DNA from: Solibacillus isronensis
Lineage (GTDB): Bacteria > Bacillota > Bacilli > Bacillales_A > Planococcaceae
Assembly: GCF_023715405.1 (NCBI RefSeq)
Contig: NZ_JAMBOC010000001.1
Location: 1,116,001-1,180,000 of the forward strand
DNA: 64,000 bases
Direction of reading: 5' to 3'
Shown: in pieces, positions 53,256 to 61,571 of the stretch
How positions within the stretch are numbered: position 1 is the stretch's first letter
How the letters are laid out: each line of letters opens with the position of its first letter
The notes under the pieces: model-generated
Seen by the model: the letters and a program-made list of their open reading frames with translations, nothing else
Told to the model about the DNA's origin: nothing
Database searches by the model: none
Made by a program: the position numbers and the translations under genes

Positions 53256-54197
53256 CTATTCGATTTCCAGCAATTCGTTTTTCCGCCACTCGTATTGGCT
53301 GAAATCATTTGCTAAATAGCTGTTTTCGAAGATCGCTTTTGCTTCTTCCAAAAACGGAATCAGATCATGCTTTAAAAAACGGGCGCTTATATGATTCAAC
53401 AGCAAATGTCTCGCTTGTGCTTCTTTCGCGATTTTTGCCGCTTCTGTATTTGTCGCATGTCCGTACTTGCCCGCCAGTTCTATTGTGGAATGGTCAAAGG
53501 TTGCTTCGTGTACGACAACATCCGCATTTTGTGCTAATCGGATACTGTTTTCGCAATACTTTGTGTCCCCCAAAATGACTACTGTGAACCCTTGCTGTGG
53601 TGGTGACGTCACATCGCTGCTTTCCACAACTGTTCCATCTTCCAATTTTACAGAATGACCTGCTTTTAATTGGCCTAATAACGGACCTTTTGGCACACCT
53701 AATGCTAAAGCCTTGTCGATCAGCAGCTCGCCCTGCATCGGCTTTTGTTCAATCCGGTAGCCGAAACATGGGACAACATGCTGAAGCGACAGTGCACGTA
53801 CCGTAAACTTCTCATCTTCAAATACGATGCCATCTTTTACTTCGACAAATTCAATCGGATATGTTAAATGGGTTTTAGATAATTGTAATGTTTGTTCAAT
53901 CCATTGTTGTAATCCCGCCGGCCCGTAAATTGTAAGTATGTCCTCTCCGCCTAAAAAGGAACGGGAACTTAAAAAGCCGGGCAGCCCGAAAATATGGTCG
54001 CCGTGTAAATGTGTAATAAAGATTTTATCGATTTTGCGCGGTTTAACCGTTGTATGCAAAATTTGGTGCTGAGTCGCTTCCCCGCAGTCAAACAGCCAAA
54101 TAGAGCCCCGTTCTTCCAGCAGTTTGAATGCGATCGAACTCGTATTGCGTTCTTTTGACGGCATCCCTGCACCAGTGCCTAAAAATTGGATTTGCAT
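53256..54197 (-). CDS. rnz: Ribonuclease Z
   Basis: The 313-residue enzyme removes the 3' trailer of tRNA precursors. It shows the start MQIQFLGTGAGMPSKERNTSS, the zinc motif THLHGDHIFGLPGFL, a later GDTKYCENS and the C-terminal HATNTEAAKIA and LNHISARF motifs of the ElaC/RNase Z branch. AGGAGG precedes the ATG at 54197; the longer reading to 54308 is rejected. It is followed by the 77-residue membrane protein gene. Confidence 0.95.
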   Translation of the reverse strand: MQIQFLGTGAGMPSKERNTSSIAFKLLEERGSIWLFDCGEATQHQILHTTVKPRKIDKIFITHLHGDHIFGLPGFLSSRSFLGGEDILTIYGPAGLQQWIEQTLQLSKTHLTYPIEFVEVKDGIVFEDEKFTVRALSLQHVVPCFGYRIEQKPMQGELLIDKALALGVPKGPLLGQLKAGHSVKLEDGTVVESSDVTSPPQQGFTVVILGDTKYCENSIRLAQNADVVVHEATFDHSTIELAGKYGHATNTEAAKIAKEAQARHLLLNHISARFLKHDLIPFLEEAKAIFENSYLANDFSQYEWRKNELLEIE

Positions 54198-54488
54198 GTC
54201 ATTTCCTCCTAACACGAGTTTAGTTTGCCTCATGTAGAAGCTTTTTACTATCGTTGTATTTATTATAGGTTGCAAATAAGTATATGCAAAGAAAAAAAGG
54301 GGCGGCAAAAGAAATGATCATATGGAATGATAAAAATTCCCCTCTTCAACACTTGATTAGCAGAAAAATTAAGGTCGGCTTTCCTTAATCCTTATTAAAA
54401 ACCTCCACCTTGGCTAAACTGACTATTCAACTAATCCTTCCTTATCATTAAACATATAGTAATGAAACAAACGATTGGAGTTGAAAAA

Positions 54489-54578
54489 ATGAGCATTATT
54501 TTATGGATGACGGTGATATCCGGAACCTTAATTGCCGTCTTTGCGGATAATAAAAAATGTAAAAAGAAAATCACTTAA
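54489..54578 (+). CDS. Small membrane protein, 29 residues
   Basis: TTGGAG lies 8 nt before an ATG; the frame reads MSIILWMTVISGTLIAVFAD and ends NKKCKKKIT with a stop just before a strong terminator. One hydrophobic helix followed by a Lys-rich tail is typical of small membrane-associated proteins. The terminator 7 bp downstream supports a real transcript. No relative is recognised. Confidence 0.6.
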   Translation: MSIILWMTVISGTLIAVFADNKKCKKKIT

Positions 54579-54585
54579 ATACAAG

Positions 54586-54617
54586 AGACCCTTTCCTGAA
54601 ACCGGAAAGGGTCTTTT
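54586..54617 (+). terminator. Strong terminator after the 29-residue gene
   Basis: An 11-bp stem AGACCCTTTCC/GGAAAGGGTCT followed by TTTT. It also faces the end of the minus-strand mhqD gene. Confidence 0.85.
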
Positions 54618-54636
54618 ATGCATGAACAATCTTTAA

Positions 54637-55239
54637 TTAAAATGCGCGCTCATACCAAGCCTTCGCTTTTTGTACTTCATTCATCGTCAGCTGGTGACCG
54701 TTTGATTCCCATTCTAATGTCACGTTTGCTCCTGCATCCGTTAAGTAACGCTCCAGATCGATTGCTTCTTGCTGCGGGCAAATCGGGTCATTCACTCCTG
54801 CTGCGATAAATACATGCGTGCCGTCCTGTTTCGCAACCGTTGCTTCGTGATTCGGAACCATTGGATGATGCAGAACCGCACCTTTTAATGCATTTTCATA
54901 TTCAAACAACAGGTTTGCTGCGATATTGGCACCGTTAGAATAACCGATCGCAATAATGTTTTGACGGTCAAAGTCGTATTCACTTGCTTTCTCGCCGATA
55001 AATTCATACAGCTCCTTCGTACGGAAGGCCAAATCTTCCATATCAAACACACCTTCAGCTAAACGTCGGAAAAATCGCGGCATCCCGTGTTCCAATATAT
55101 TGCCTCGTACACTTAAAACCGATGCTTCCGGATCAATGATTTCTGCCAGTGCAAGCAGGCTGTTCTCACCTCCGCCTGTCCCGTGAAGCAGTAAAAATAC
55201 CGGCTTGTCTTCTTTACCTTTACTAAAAATATAGTTCAT
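54637..55239 (-). CDS. mhqD: Alpha/beta hydrolase MhqD (phospholipase/carboxylesterase family)
   Basis: The 200-residue hydrolase has LLLHGTGGGENSL for the oxyanion region, the nucleophile elbow GYSNG, an Asp in GVNDPICP and a C-terminal His in SNGHQLT, a complete Ser-Asp-His triad. In Bacillus MhqD is expressed together with MhqO under MhqR in response to quinones and catechols. GGAG lies before the ATG. It follows mhqO by 33 bp. Confidence 0.9.
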   Translation of the reverse strand: MNYIFSKGKEDKPVFLLLHGTGGGENSLLALAEIIDPEASVLSVRGNILEHGMPRFFRRLAEGVFDMEDLAFRTKELYEFIGEKASEYDFDRQNIIAIGYSNGANIAANLLFEYENALKGAVLHHPMVPNHEATVAKQDGTHVFIAAGVNDPICPQQEAIDLERYLTDAGANVTLEWESNGHQLTMNEVQKAKAWYERAF

Positions 55240-55272
55240 CGGACATTCTCCATTCTCATTTTGATAGTCGAA

Positions 55273-56256
55273 TTACTCGTATTCCTTCTCGATTGTTTTT
55301 GTTGAGCGTACTGTATCAATCGGACGCACAACACTTTCGATATAGTCGCGTTTGCTCTCTAAGAATGGCGGCAACGAAAGGATTTCCCCTACTGTTTCGT
55401 ATGGCTCGTCGCCCATGAATCCTGGTCCATCTGTTGCCCATTCAAATAAAATCCCCGGTGCTACACGTGCATAGAGCGATTCAAAGAAGAAACGGTCCAC
55501 ATAGCCTGATGTACCAAACCCGAAGCTTTCAAGACGGCCGATCCATTCACGCAATACGGCTGTATCTTCTACACGGAATGCTGCATGGTGAACTGTACCG
55601 AATCCCTGACGACCTGGCTGTAATACCGTATTGTGCTCGACAATAACAGATGCCCCGTTACCGCCTTCTCTTACTTCAAATAAATGCAGCGAATCTTCTT
55701 TGCCTGTTTGACGCATTACTAATACTTTTTCAAGTACTTCCTTGAAATAATCGAAGTTTGAAACGCGCACATGAATCGGACCTAACCCTGTAATCGCAAA
55801 CTCCAATGGAATCGGACCTTTTTGCCAAGGTGTACCTGAAGCGATCCCTTCATTATTTTCATCTGAAATGAGCATATATTGCTGGTCATCGAAATCGACG
55901 AATGATAATGTTTTCTTACCGAATAATGGTTTGATACCTTCATGCTGTACCTTCAGACGGTCAAAACGTTTTACCCAATAATCCAGTGCCGCATCATTCG
56001 GTACACGGAAAGCTGTTTTGTAAATTTCATCCGTACCGTGACGACCTTTCGGGATACCCGGGAAATCAAAGAATGTCATATCTGTTCCTGCAGAACCTTT
56101 ATCATCCGCGAAAAACAGGTGGTATGTTTGAATATCATCCTGGTTGACAGTTTTTTTCACTAGTCGCATTCCTAATACATATGTGAAAAATTCATAGTTT
56201 TTTTCTGCACTGCTTGTAATGGCTGTTACGTGGTGGATTCCTTTAATATGGTTCAT
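55273..56256 (-). CDS. mhqO: Ring-cleaving dioxygenase MhqO (glyoxalase/extradiol fold)
   Basis: The 327-residue protein has two vicinal-oxygen-chelate halves, starting MNHIKGIHHVTAITSSAEKNYEF and repeating at IHVRVSNFDYFKEVLE, with metal ligands expected in GIHHVT and GTVHHAAFRV and a late ILFEWATDGPGF. It probably opens quinone- or hydroquinone-type rings for detoxification. The ATG at 56256 has GGAGG upstream. An MhqR-type operator lies just upstream. Confidence 0.9.
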   Translation of the reverse strand: MNHIKGIHHVTAITSSAEKNYEFFTYVLGMRLVKKTVNQDDIQTYHLFFADDKGSAGTDMTFFDFPGIPKGRHGTDEIYKTAFRVPNDAALDYWVKRFDRLKVQHEGIKPLFGKKTLSFVDFDDQQYMLISDENNEGIASGTPWQKGPIPLEFAITGLGPIHVRVSNFDYFKEVLEKVLVMRQTGKEDSLHLFEVREGGNGASVIVEHNTVLQPGRQGFGTVHHAAFRVEDTAVLREWIGRLESFGFGTSGYVDRFFFESLYARVAPGILFEWATDGPGFMGDEPYETVGEILSLPPFLESKRDYIESVVRPIDTVRSTKTIEKEYE

Positions 56257-56272
56257 CTGTATTGCCTCCATT

Positions 56273-56290
56273 TTTCTCGATATCGAGATA
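56273..56290 (-). promoter_or_regulatory. MhqR-type operator before mhqO
   Basis: Minus strand TATCTCGATATCGAGAAA, a near-perfect palindrome sharing TATCTCGA with the operator before mhqR. Confidence 0.7.
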
Positions 56291-56333
56291 TTAGTTTAAG
56301 AAAAATGCACCGATTCCGATGCTTCTCATCAAT

Positions 56334-56768
56334 TTAAAATTTGTTCGCATGGTGTCCTACACGCTTTAAATAGTCTGTAAAGTTTTGCAGTTCTTCATCC
56401 GACAGCACATCAAAAATCGATGCAATCTTCTCTTCATGTGAAGGGAAAATCGATTCAATCATCTGTTTTCCTTCATCCGTTAATGAAACAAACGTAACAC
56501 GGCGGTCTGTCGGACAGGCAACACGTGCCACGAGATTTTTCTTCTCCAGCTTATCGACGACATACGTAATGCTGCTGCTTGCGATCAATACTTTTTTACC
56601 GATGATTTGGATAGGCTGATCTCCTTTATGATAAAGCAATTCCATCACGGCAAATTCCGTTAAATTCAGATCATGCTGCTGGATATCTTTTTTCGTCGCT
56701 TCTTGAACGGATGTCTGTGCCCGATGTAAAACAGTAAATGCTTTTAATTGTTTGTCATATTTACTCAT
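56334..56768 (-). CDS. mhqR: MarR-family repressor MhqR
   Basis: The 144-residue winged-helix protein shows MarR features: LNLTEFAVMELLYHKGDQPIQ, the recognition helix IASSSITYVVDKLEKKNLVARV and the wing CPTDRRVTFVSLTDEGK. In Bacillus MhqR represses mhqNOP, mhqED and others until quinone stress. It lies upstream of mhqO on the same strand (77 bp) and has a palindrome right after its own -10 box, so autoregulation is likely. Confidence 0.9.
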   Translation of the reverse strand: MSKYDKQLKAFTVLHRAQTSVQEATKKDIQQHDLNLTEFAVMELLYHKGDQPIQIIGKKVLIASSSITYVVDKLEKKNLVARVACPTDRRVTFVSLTDEGKQMIESIFPSHEEKIASIFDVLSDEELQNFTDYLKRVGHHANKF

Positions 56769-56802
56769 AAAGTACCCTCCTTCCTGTTATCACGAATTCA
56801 TT

Positions 56803-56820
56803 TATCTTTAATTCGAGATA
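56803..56820 (-). promoter_or_regulatory. MhqR-type operator before mhqR
   Basis: Minus strand TATCTCGAATTAAAGATA directly follows the -10 box and covers the transcription start. Confidence 0.7.
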
Positions 56821-56849
56821 AATATACCATGTAAAAAATGCAGTGTCAA
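56821..56849 (-). promoter_or_regulatory. mhqR promoter
   Basis: Minus strand TTGACA (56844-56849), 17-bp spacer, TATATT (56821-56826), close to consensus. Confidence 0.85.
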
Positions 56850-56851
56850 AC

Positions 56852-56893
56852 AAAAAACGTTCCAATCCAGGTTCACACCGAATTGAAACGTTT
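56852..56893 (-). terminator. Terminator after the RNA methylase gene
   Basis: Stem AAACGTT(C)CAAT/ATTG(A)AACGTTT, with a T run on the minus strand, just past the methylase stop and before the mhqR promoter. Confidence 0.8.
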
Positions 56894-56896
56894 CTA

Positions 56897-57835
56897 CTAT
56901 TCACATATTAAAACTTGGCGTTCGAATTTCCCTTTTTTCAATACGGCTCGATCGATAATTGTTAAACCGGCTTCGTGGATTTTATCGTCCATCGATTCGA
57001 TTGTCACAATAATGACCCGCTTTGCAATCCGACGAGCATTTGTAATGATGCTTTGCTGCAGTTCACCCGTAATATGCGTAAATAAATTGTACGGCATATC
57101 AATAATTGCCACATCATAGCCTTCACTTGCCTCTTCAATTGGTCCAATCTCTACATTCGGTTCATAGCCGAAATGGCGAAGATTAATTTGGGAACCCCAT
57201 ACAACACGTTTGTTGATGTCGCGCCCTTCAATCGCAATGCCCATGCTCATCGCTTCCACAAGTACTGTACCGATACCGCAGCAAGGATCAATCACCTTTA
57301 ATCCGTCCGGAAACGGTACCGCGATATTGACAATCGCACGGGCATCCCGTGTACTCAGTGCCGTGGAGTACATTTCAGGCTTTTGCATATGCTTCAGCCA
57401 AACCGCTTCACCGTATGTAATCTCGCCTAAATAATAGCGCTCCTCATGAATCACAAGACCCAATACTACATCCGGCTTTACTAGTTCCGGTTCGGCATTG
57501 ATTGCTGAGCTAACGCGAATCATATAGTCGTTTCGAATCGCCCGGTTAAATTTTGGCTTAATCCCATCACTACTATTGTTCAAACAATGAATTTTGTACG
57601 TCTTTTGTCCAAGCTCCAACTGTGCCGCCATTTCTACCAGTTGCTCTATTGAATTCGCTTCAAGGAAAACAGCTAACCTTGAACGCATATACGGACTACG
57701 ACTCGGCTCTATTTTTTCCTGGCTAATTAAAACATTTCCTTCCACGTGAAAGTTAAAAAATGTGCGCATTTCCAAACGTGAAAGATCATATTCATCTCTT
57801 TGCCAAGTAAAACTATATAAGTATTTTTGCGTCAT
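56897..57835 (-). CDS. Trm11-like class I methyltransferase, likely RNA-directed
   Basis: The 312-residue protein has an N-terminal region of THUMP-like character (about 1-140) and a C-terminal Rossmann methyltransferase (about 150-312) with SAM motif DPCCGIGTVLVEAMSMG and motif IV DMPYNLF, corresponding to the (D/N)PPY of N-methylases. Such proteins methylate guanine or adenine in tRNA or rRNA; the target is unknown. Its ATG directly follows the stop codon of the upstream gene, so translation is coupled. Confidence 0.82.
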   Translation of the reverse strand: MTQKYLYSFTWQRDEYDLSRLEMRTFFNFHVEGNVLISQEKIEPSRSPYMRSRLAVFLEANSIEQLVEMAAQLELGQKTYKIHCLNNSSDGIKPKFNRAIRNDYMIRVSSAINAEPELVKPDVVLGLVIHEERYYLGEITYGEAVWLKHMQKPEMYSTALSTRDARAIVNIAVPFPDGLKVIDPCCGIGTVLVEAMSMGIAIEGRDINKRVVWGSQINLRHFGYEPNVEIGPIEEASEGYDVAIIDMPYNLFTHITGELQQSIITNARRIAKRVIIVTIESMDDKIHEAGLTIIDRAVLKKGKFERQVLICE

Positions 57836-58285
57836 TTATTTCTCGACTGTTGATAATAATTGCGCAACAAATTGGTAAAGCATTTCACAAACTTCTGTAA
57901 TCGTCATCTTCTCATGGAAGCCTTCGATACAGTCAACCGCAATGTTCAGTTCCCAAAGGCCTTCTTGTCCGGAGAACGCTGCACTGCTGCTTCCTAATGC
58001 AGATTTCACATTGTCTTTCAAATATTGACGAATTACTTCACCATGTTTCTTTTGCAGTTTCAAGCCGAATAATGCCGTATACAGATTAAATGCATCATCA
58101 AATTCAAGTGCTACCGCGTCGATGCGAATATCGTTGAATTGTGCACATTCCACATAAATAAATTCCCCTTGATTGTCCTTTAAATAGTGGATTGGTGTAG
58201 ATGCAAATGCATTACTTTCCGCTGTAATTGTATCTTCTGTTTCTTTACTGCATCGTTCTAAAACTTCTAAATGTAATTGTACCAT
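57836..58285 (-). CDS. Hypothetical protein coupled to the methylase, 149 residues
   Basis: The soluble, acidic protein begins MVQLHLEVLERCSKETEDTI and has a helical C-terminal part EKMTITEVCEMLYQFVAQLL. I recognise no family. AAGGAA precedes the ATG at 58285; the longer reading from 58309 starts before that site. The gene ends with TAA immediately followed by the ATG of the methylase gene, so its function may be tied to that enzyme. Confidence 0.72.
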   Translation of the reverse strand: MVQLHLEVLERCSKETEDTITAESNAFASTPIHYLKDNQGEFIYVECAQFNDIRIDAVALEFDDAFNLYTALFGLKLQKKHGEVIRQYLKDNVKSALGSSSAAFSGQEGLWELNIAVDCIEGFHEKMTITEVCEMLYQFVAQLLSTVEK

Positions 58286-58403
58286 GATTATAATTCCTTT
58301 CGATTCCATATTCGCCCATTAAAAAATCACCTAGTCCAGTATACATGACTATTGTTTAAAGCGCATTAGAAAGAAATTTCTTTCAAAACGGTAAACCTCG
58401 TAT

Positions 58404-59888
58404 TTATGAATGATGCATTTTTTCTTTATGCTGAACCTTCACAAATGCCGCACCCGATTTCATAAATGAATAGAGCACAACGATACAGAAACTAAACAAT
58501 AATGTCCCTGTAAATACAAAGCCTGATGTTCCTACCAGATCAAGTGCGCCTAATAATGAAGACCCTGCGACTACACCAATGGAGAAGAACGCGTAAAAAT
58601 AGCCGTATGCTTTCCCGCGAGTCTGTTCAGTCGTTGCTTCAATTAATAGGGCATTAATAGAAGGGAATAAAAACGCAAATCCGATTCCGTAAAGTGCCAG
58701 TATTGCATACAGCCATGACATTTCCTTTGTCAGACCGATGCCGATTTGAGCAAGTCCGAGTAGTAGCACTCCGGCAAACAATGTTACTTGCGGATTTAAA
58801 TAATCGAAAATTTTGTTCGTCGGTAATATAAAGATCAGGACCGCGACAATACCGAATACACTTAGTAATGTACCGGATACTCGTGAACCATACCCTAAAT
58901 CCTGCACGTAAATCGGCAATAAATATGCGAGAACACCTTGAGAAAACATAAGGAAAAATGCACCGCCATATGCTTTTAAAATACCGCTGTTCAAATTGAA
59001 CTTTTCGGTTGCCTTCTGCTTATCCCGTTTTGGTAACGGTGATTTGCGTAAAAACAGGAATAAGCCGATCAATAGAATAATGCCATACAGTGCAACGATT
59101 CCCAGCACATTCGGCACCGAAATTTTACTCGCTAAAATTCCGCTTGAAGCAGGGCCGACAATTGCCGCAATACCGACAAACGAGCCTGTAACCGCGCTTC
59201 CGCTCCCCTGTTCATTGGATGCACGCATATTCGCAAGCAATGTAAAGGCAGCCGGAGTAATAAAACCGCTGCTGAACCCGTGAATACAGCGGACGATTAA
59301 AAGTGCCGTCGCATTATCGACAAGCTGGTAACATAATAGCGAAATCGCAGACGTCAACAAACCGAATACTAATATACGAAATGCCCCAATTTTATCAGTA
59401 AAAATACCGGAAAAGATATTGCCGAATGTGTTCATAAATGAATATAGACCAACGACAATCCCCGCGATAAACGTTGTCGCGCCGACCGACAGTGCATATG
59501 TACTCATGATCGGCAGCTGGACGAACAGATCGAAAAACGAGAAGAAAATGATGGCGTAAACGAGCCAATGTTTCGGAAATGGCTTTGTATGTAATGATGG
59601 TTGCATTTTTTTCAGTTTATTATCAAGCAGAAAATTGCCAAATGGGATAAATGCGACAAGCACGCTTAACAATGACCAGCCGATATGCCATTGAATGCGC
59701 AGTTGCACGATGACGATTGCAAGGAAATAAACCATAAAAATACCGCCGTGTACGCTGCCATTTACCGTCACAACTTGCGGTAAATCCGCGAAATACTTAA
59801 GCGGCATGGAAATAAGTAATAACGTAATGAGCGAAATCCCATCGAGTAAGCCCATTATGCGTAAAAACCGGATCGGATGAATACCCAT
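58404..59888 (-). CDS. DUF3817 domain fused to a major facilitator transporter
   Basis: The 494-residue protein has an N-terminal DUF3817 module (about 1-95; FLRIMGLLDGISLITLLLISMPLKYF and NGSVHGGIFMVYFLAIV) of three to four helices, then a 12-segment MFS transporter beginning near residue 105, with the loop GIFTDKIGAFRILVFG and FSSGFITPAAF. DUF3817 usually occurs as a separate small membrane protein. AGGAGG precedes the ATG at 59888. Substrate unknown; drug or metabolite export is likely. Confidence 0.85.
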   Translation of the reverse strand: MGIHPIRFLRIMGLLDGISLITLLLISMPLKYFADLPQVVTVNGSVHGGIFMVYFLAIVIVQLRIQWHIGWSLLSVLVAFIPFGNFLLDNKLKKMQPSLHTKPFPKHWLVYAIIFFSFFDLFVQLPIMSTYALSVGATTFIAGIVVGLYSFMNTFGNIFSGIFTDKIGAFRILVFGLLTSAISLLCYQLVDNATALLIVRCIHGFSSGFITPAAFTLLANMRASNEQGSGSAVTGSFVGIAAIVGPASSGILASKISVPNVLGIVALYGIILLIGLFLFLRKSPLPKRDKQKATEKFNLNSGILKAYGGAFFLMFSQGVLAYLLPIYVQDLGYGSRVSGTLLSVFGIVAVLIFILPTNKIFDYLNPQVTLFAGVLLLGLAQIGIGLTKEMSWLYAILALYGIGFAFLFPSINALLIEATTEQTRGKAYGYFYAFFSIGVVAGSSLLGALDLVGTSGFVFTGTLLFSFCIVVLYSFMKSGAAFVKVQHKEKMHHS

Positions 59889-60005
59889 ATTGTCCTCCTG
59901 AAGCATAATATCAATCCTATTATAGCATGGGTCTTTCGTAGTTACCTAACTAAATGAAAATTATTCTCATAACACTATGTACGAGTTTCGGAGAATTTAA
60001 ACATT

Positions 60006-60043
60006 GCAAGCTGTGTTGAAGTTTCCACTTAAACTCAGCTTGC
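60006..60043 (-). terminator. Long hairpin after dinB
   Basis: GCAAGCTG/CAGCTTGC with an inner GTTGAAGT/ACTTAAAC part, directly after the dinB stop. The T tract is poor, so it may protect the 3' end rather than terminate. Confidence 0.5.
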
Positions 60044-60045
60044 GT

Positions 60046-61278
60046 TCACTTAGTATGATCCTCCAGAAAGTCCTTGCTGAAGCTTGTTTTTGAGGCGTAG
60101 CTTTTTGATTTCGCCCGGACTCCACGTTTAATGGCTCCTTTTCCGAACTTCTTTTCAATAGTTTCGACCAGTTCCAAAATCGGCTCATCTTTTATATGCT
60201 GTTCAAAATTAAACAGACTGAGCTGCTGGGTTAATTCGGATTGATCGACAACGTTGGAAACGGTAATGCCGATCAGTCTAACAGGTGTTTCATCCCAGTT
60301 TTCGGTAAACAGCTTCCACGCGATTTCAAATATTTCATCTGCCTGATTGACGGCGTTCCGCAATGTTTTACTGCGCGAAGCATTTTGCCAGTCAAAATTG
60401 CGTATTTGAATTGTCACCGTTGTCCCCGCCAAATATTTCACTTTCAGACGTTCGGATACACTTTTACTCAGCTTTTCAAACGTCTCCTTCAAAATATAAT
60501 ATTCGGTCTCATCCCTTGGAAGGGTCGTCGAATTCCCAACACTTTTCGTATCAAATATAGCGTTCGGGTCAACCGGCCGTGAATCAATGCCATTTGCACG
60601 TTTGATGAGTCGAGCTCCGTTTTTTCCTAAATTCCGTATTAACAGTCGCTCATCCGCTTGTGCCAAATCACCGATTGTAAAAATATTTAGCCCATTCAGC
60701 TTCTTCGCTGTTTTCTCCCCTACTCCGTGCATTGTCACGACTTCCTGCGGCCATAAAAGCTCCGGCAGTTCGCGAATTCTAAGAATCGTAATTCCGAGCG
60801 GTTTTTTCATGTTTGAAGCGGTTTTAGCGAGAAATTTGTTAGGGGCAATACCAATGGAGCACGGTAAATCGAGCTCATGTAAAATTCGTTGCTGAATTTC
60901 CTCGGCCAATTGGAGCGGATGCTGTGATTTGGATTGTTCCGTTACATCCAAATAGCCTTCATCAATCGATACAGGTTCTACTAAATCCGTATAGCTTCGT
61001 AATATGGAGAAAATTGCCGCACTTGCTGCCCGGTATTTTGGGAAATCAGGGGGCAGCAACAGCAGTTCGGGACATTTACGCTTTGCTTCTCCAACAGTCA
61101 TCGTTGTATAAATCCCTTTGGCACGGGCCTCATAAGAGCTTGTTACGATAATGCCGCGCCGTTCTTTAGCATTTCCCGCAACAGCAATCGGTTTCCCCTT
61201 TAAACTCGGATCATGAGCCTGTTCGACAGATGCATAAAAACTGTTCATATCTAAATGGAAAATAACTCTCGCCGCCAT
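60046..61278 (-). CDS. dinB: DNA polymerase IV (Y family)
   Basis: The 410-residue translesion polymerase has the catalytic HLDMNSFYASVEQ and VSIDEGYLDV motifs with the metal Asp and Glu residues, a GIAPNKFLAKTASNMKKP segment, helix-hairpin-helix HGVGEKTAKKL, and the little-finger domain. QLSLFNF near residue 375 is a beta-clamp binding motif. AAAGGAGG precedes the ATG. Single gene. Confidence 0.95.
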   Translation of the reverse strand: MAARVIFHLDMNSFYASVEQAHDPSLKGKPIAVAGNAKERRGIIVTSSYEARAKGIYTTMTVGEAKRKCPELLLLPPDFPKYRAASAAIFSILRSYTDLVEPVSIDEGYLDVTEQSKSQHPLQLAEEIQQRILHELDLPCSIGIAPNKFLAKTASNMKKPLGITILRIRELPELLWPQEVVTMHGVGEKTAKKLNGLNIFTIGDLAQADERLLIRNLGKNGARLIKRANGIDSRPVDPNAIFDTKSVGNSTTLPRDETEYYILKETFEKLSKSVSERLKVKYLAGTTVTIQIRNFDWQNASRSKTLRNAVNQADEIFEIAWKLFTENWDETPVRLIGITVSNVVDQSELTQQLSLFNFEQHIKDEPILELVETIEKKFGKGAIKRGVRAKSKSYASKTSFSKDFLEDHTK

Positions 61279-61504
61279 TTCCCCACCTCCTTTACTGAGC
61301 AGATTGTTTATGGATACTATTTTACTACATTAATAATGTTCCGGGTCAAACTCTGATTCTTAAATAAGGAGAAATTCCATGTTATTCATCAATTTAATTT
61401 ATAAGTTCTAAAATAATTGAAACTTCTATCGTTATCTTCGCCAAAACGTGCCGCTTCTATATAAAATGCGGGGGAAATTTCGTCTTTAAATAGCCATCTA
61501 CATA

Positions 61505-61541
61505 AAAAAGCCGGAAAATCAAATAAAAATCTGACTCTCCG
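61505..61541 (-). terminator. Terminator after the epimerase-like gene
   Basis: GCCGGA...TCCGG stem with inner AATCA/TCTGA-like pairing, followed by TTTTTT on the minus strand. The rest of the 293-bp gap between this and dinB shows no gene. Confidence 0.7.
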
Positions 61542-61571
61542 GAATAACCACAATTATTAATAAAACCCAAT

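Noticed and set aside
59997..60188. Minus-strand frame at the end of dinB
   Set aside because: It overlaps the dinB C-terminus in another frame and would span the hairpin; no ribosome binding site.
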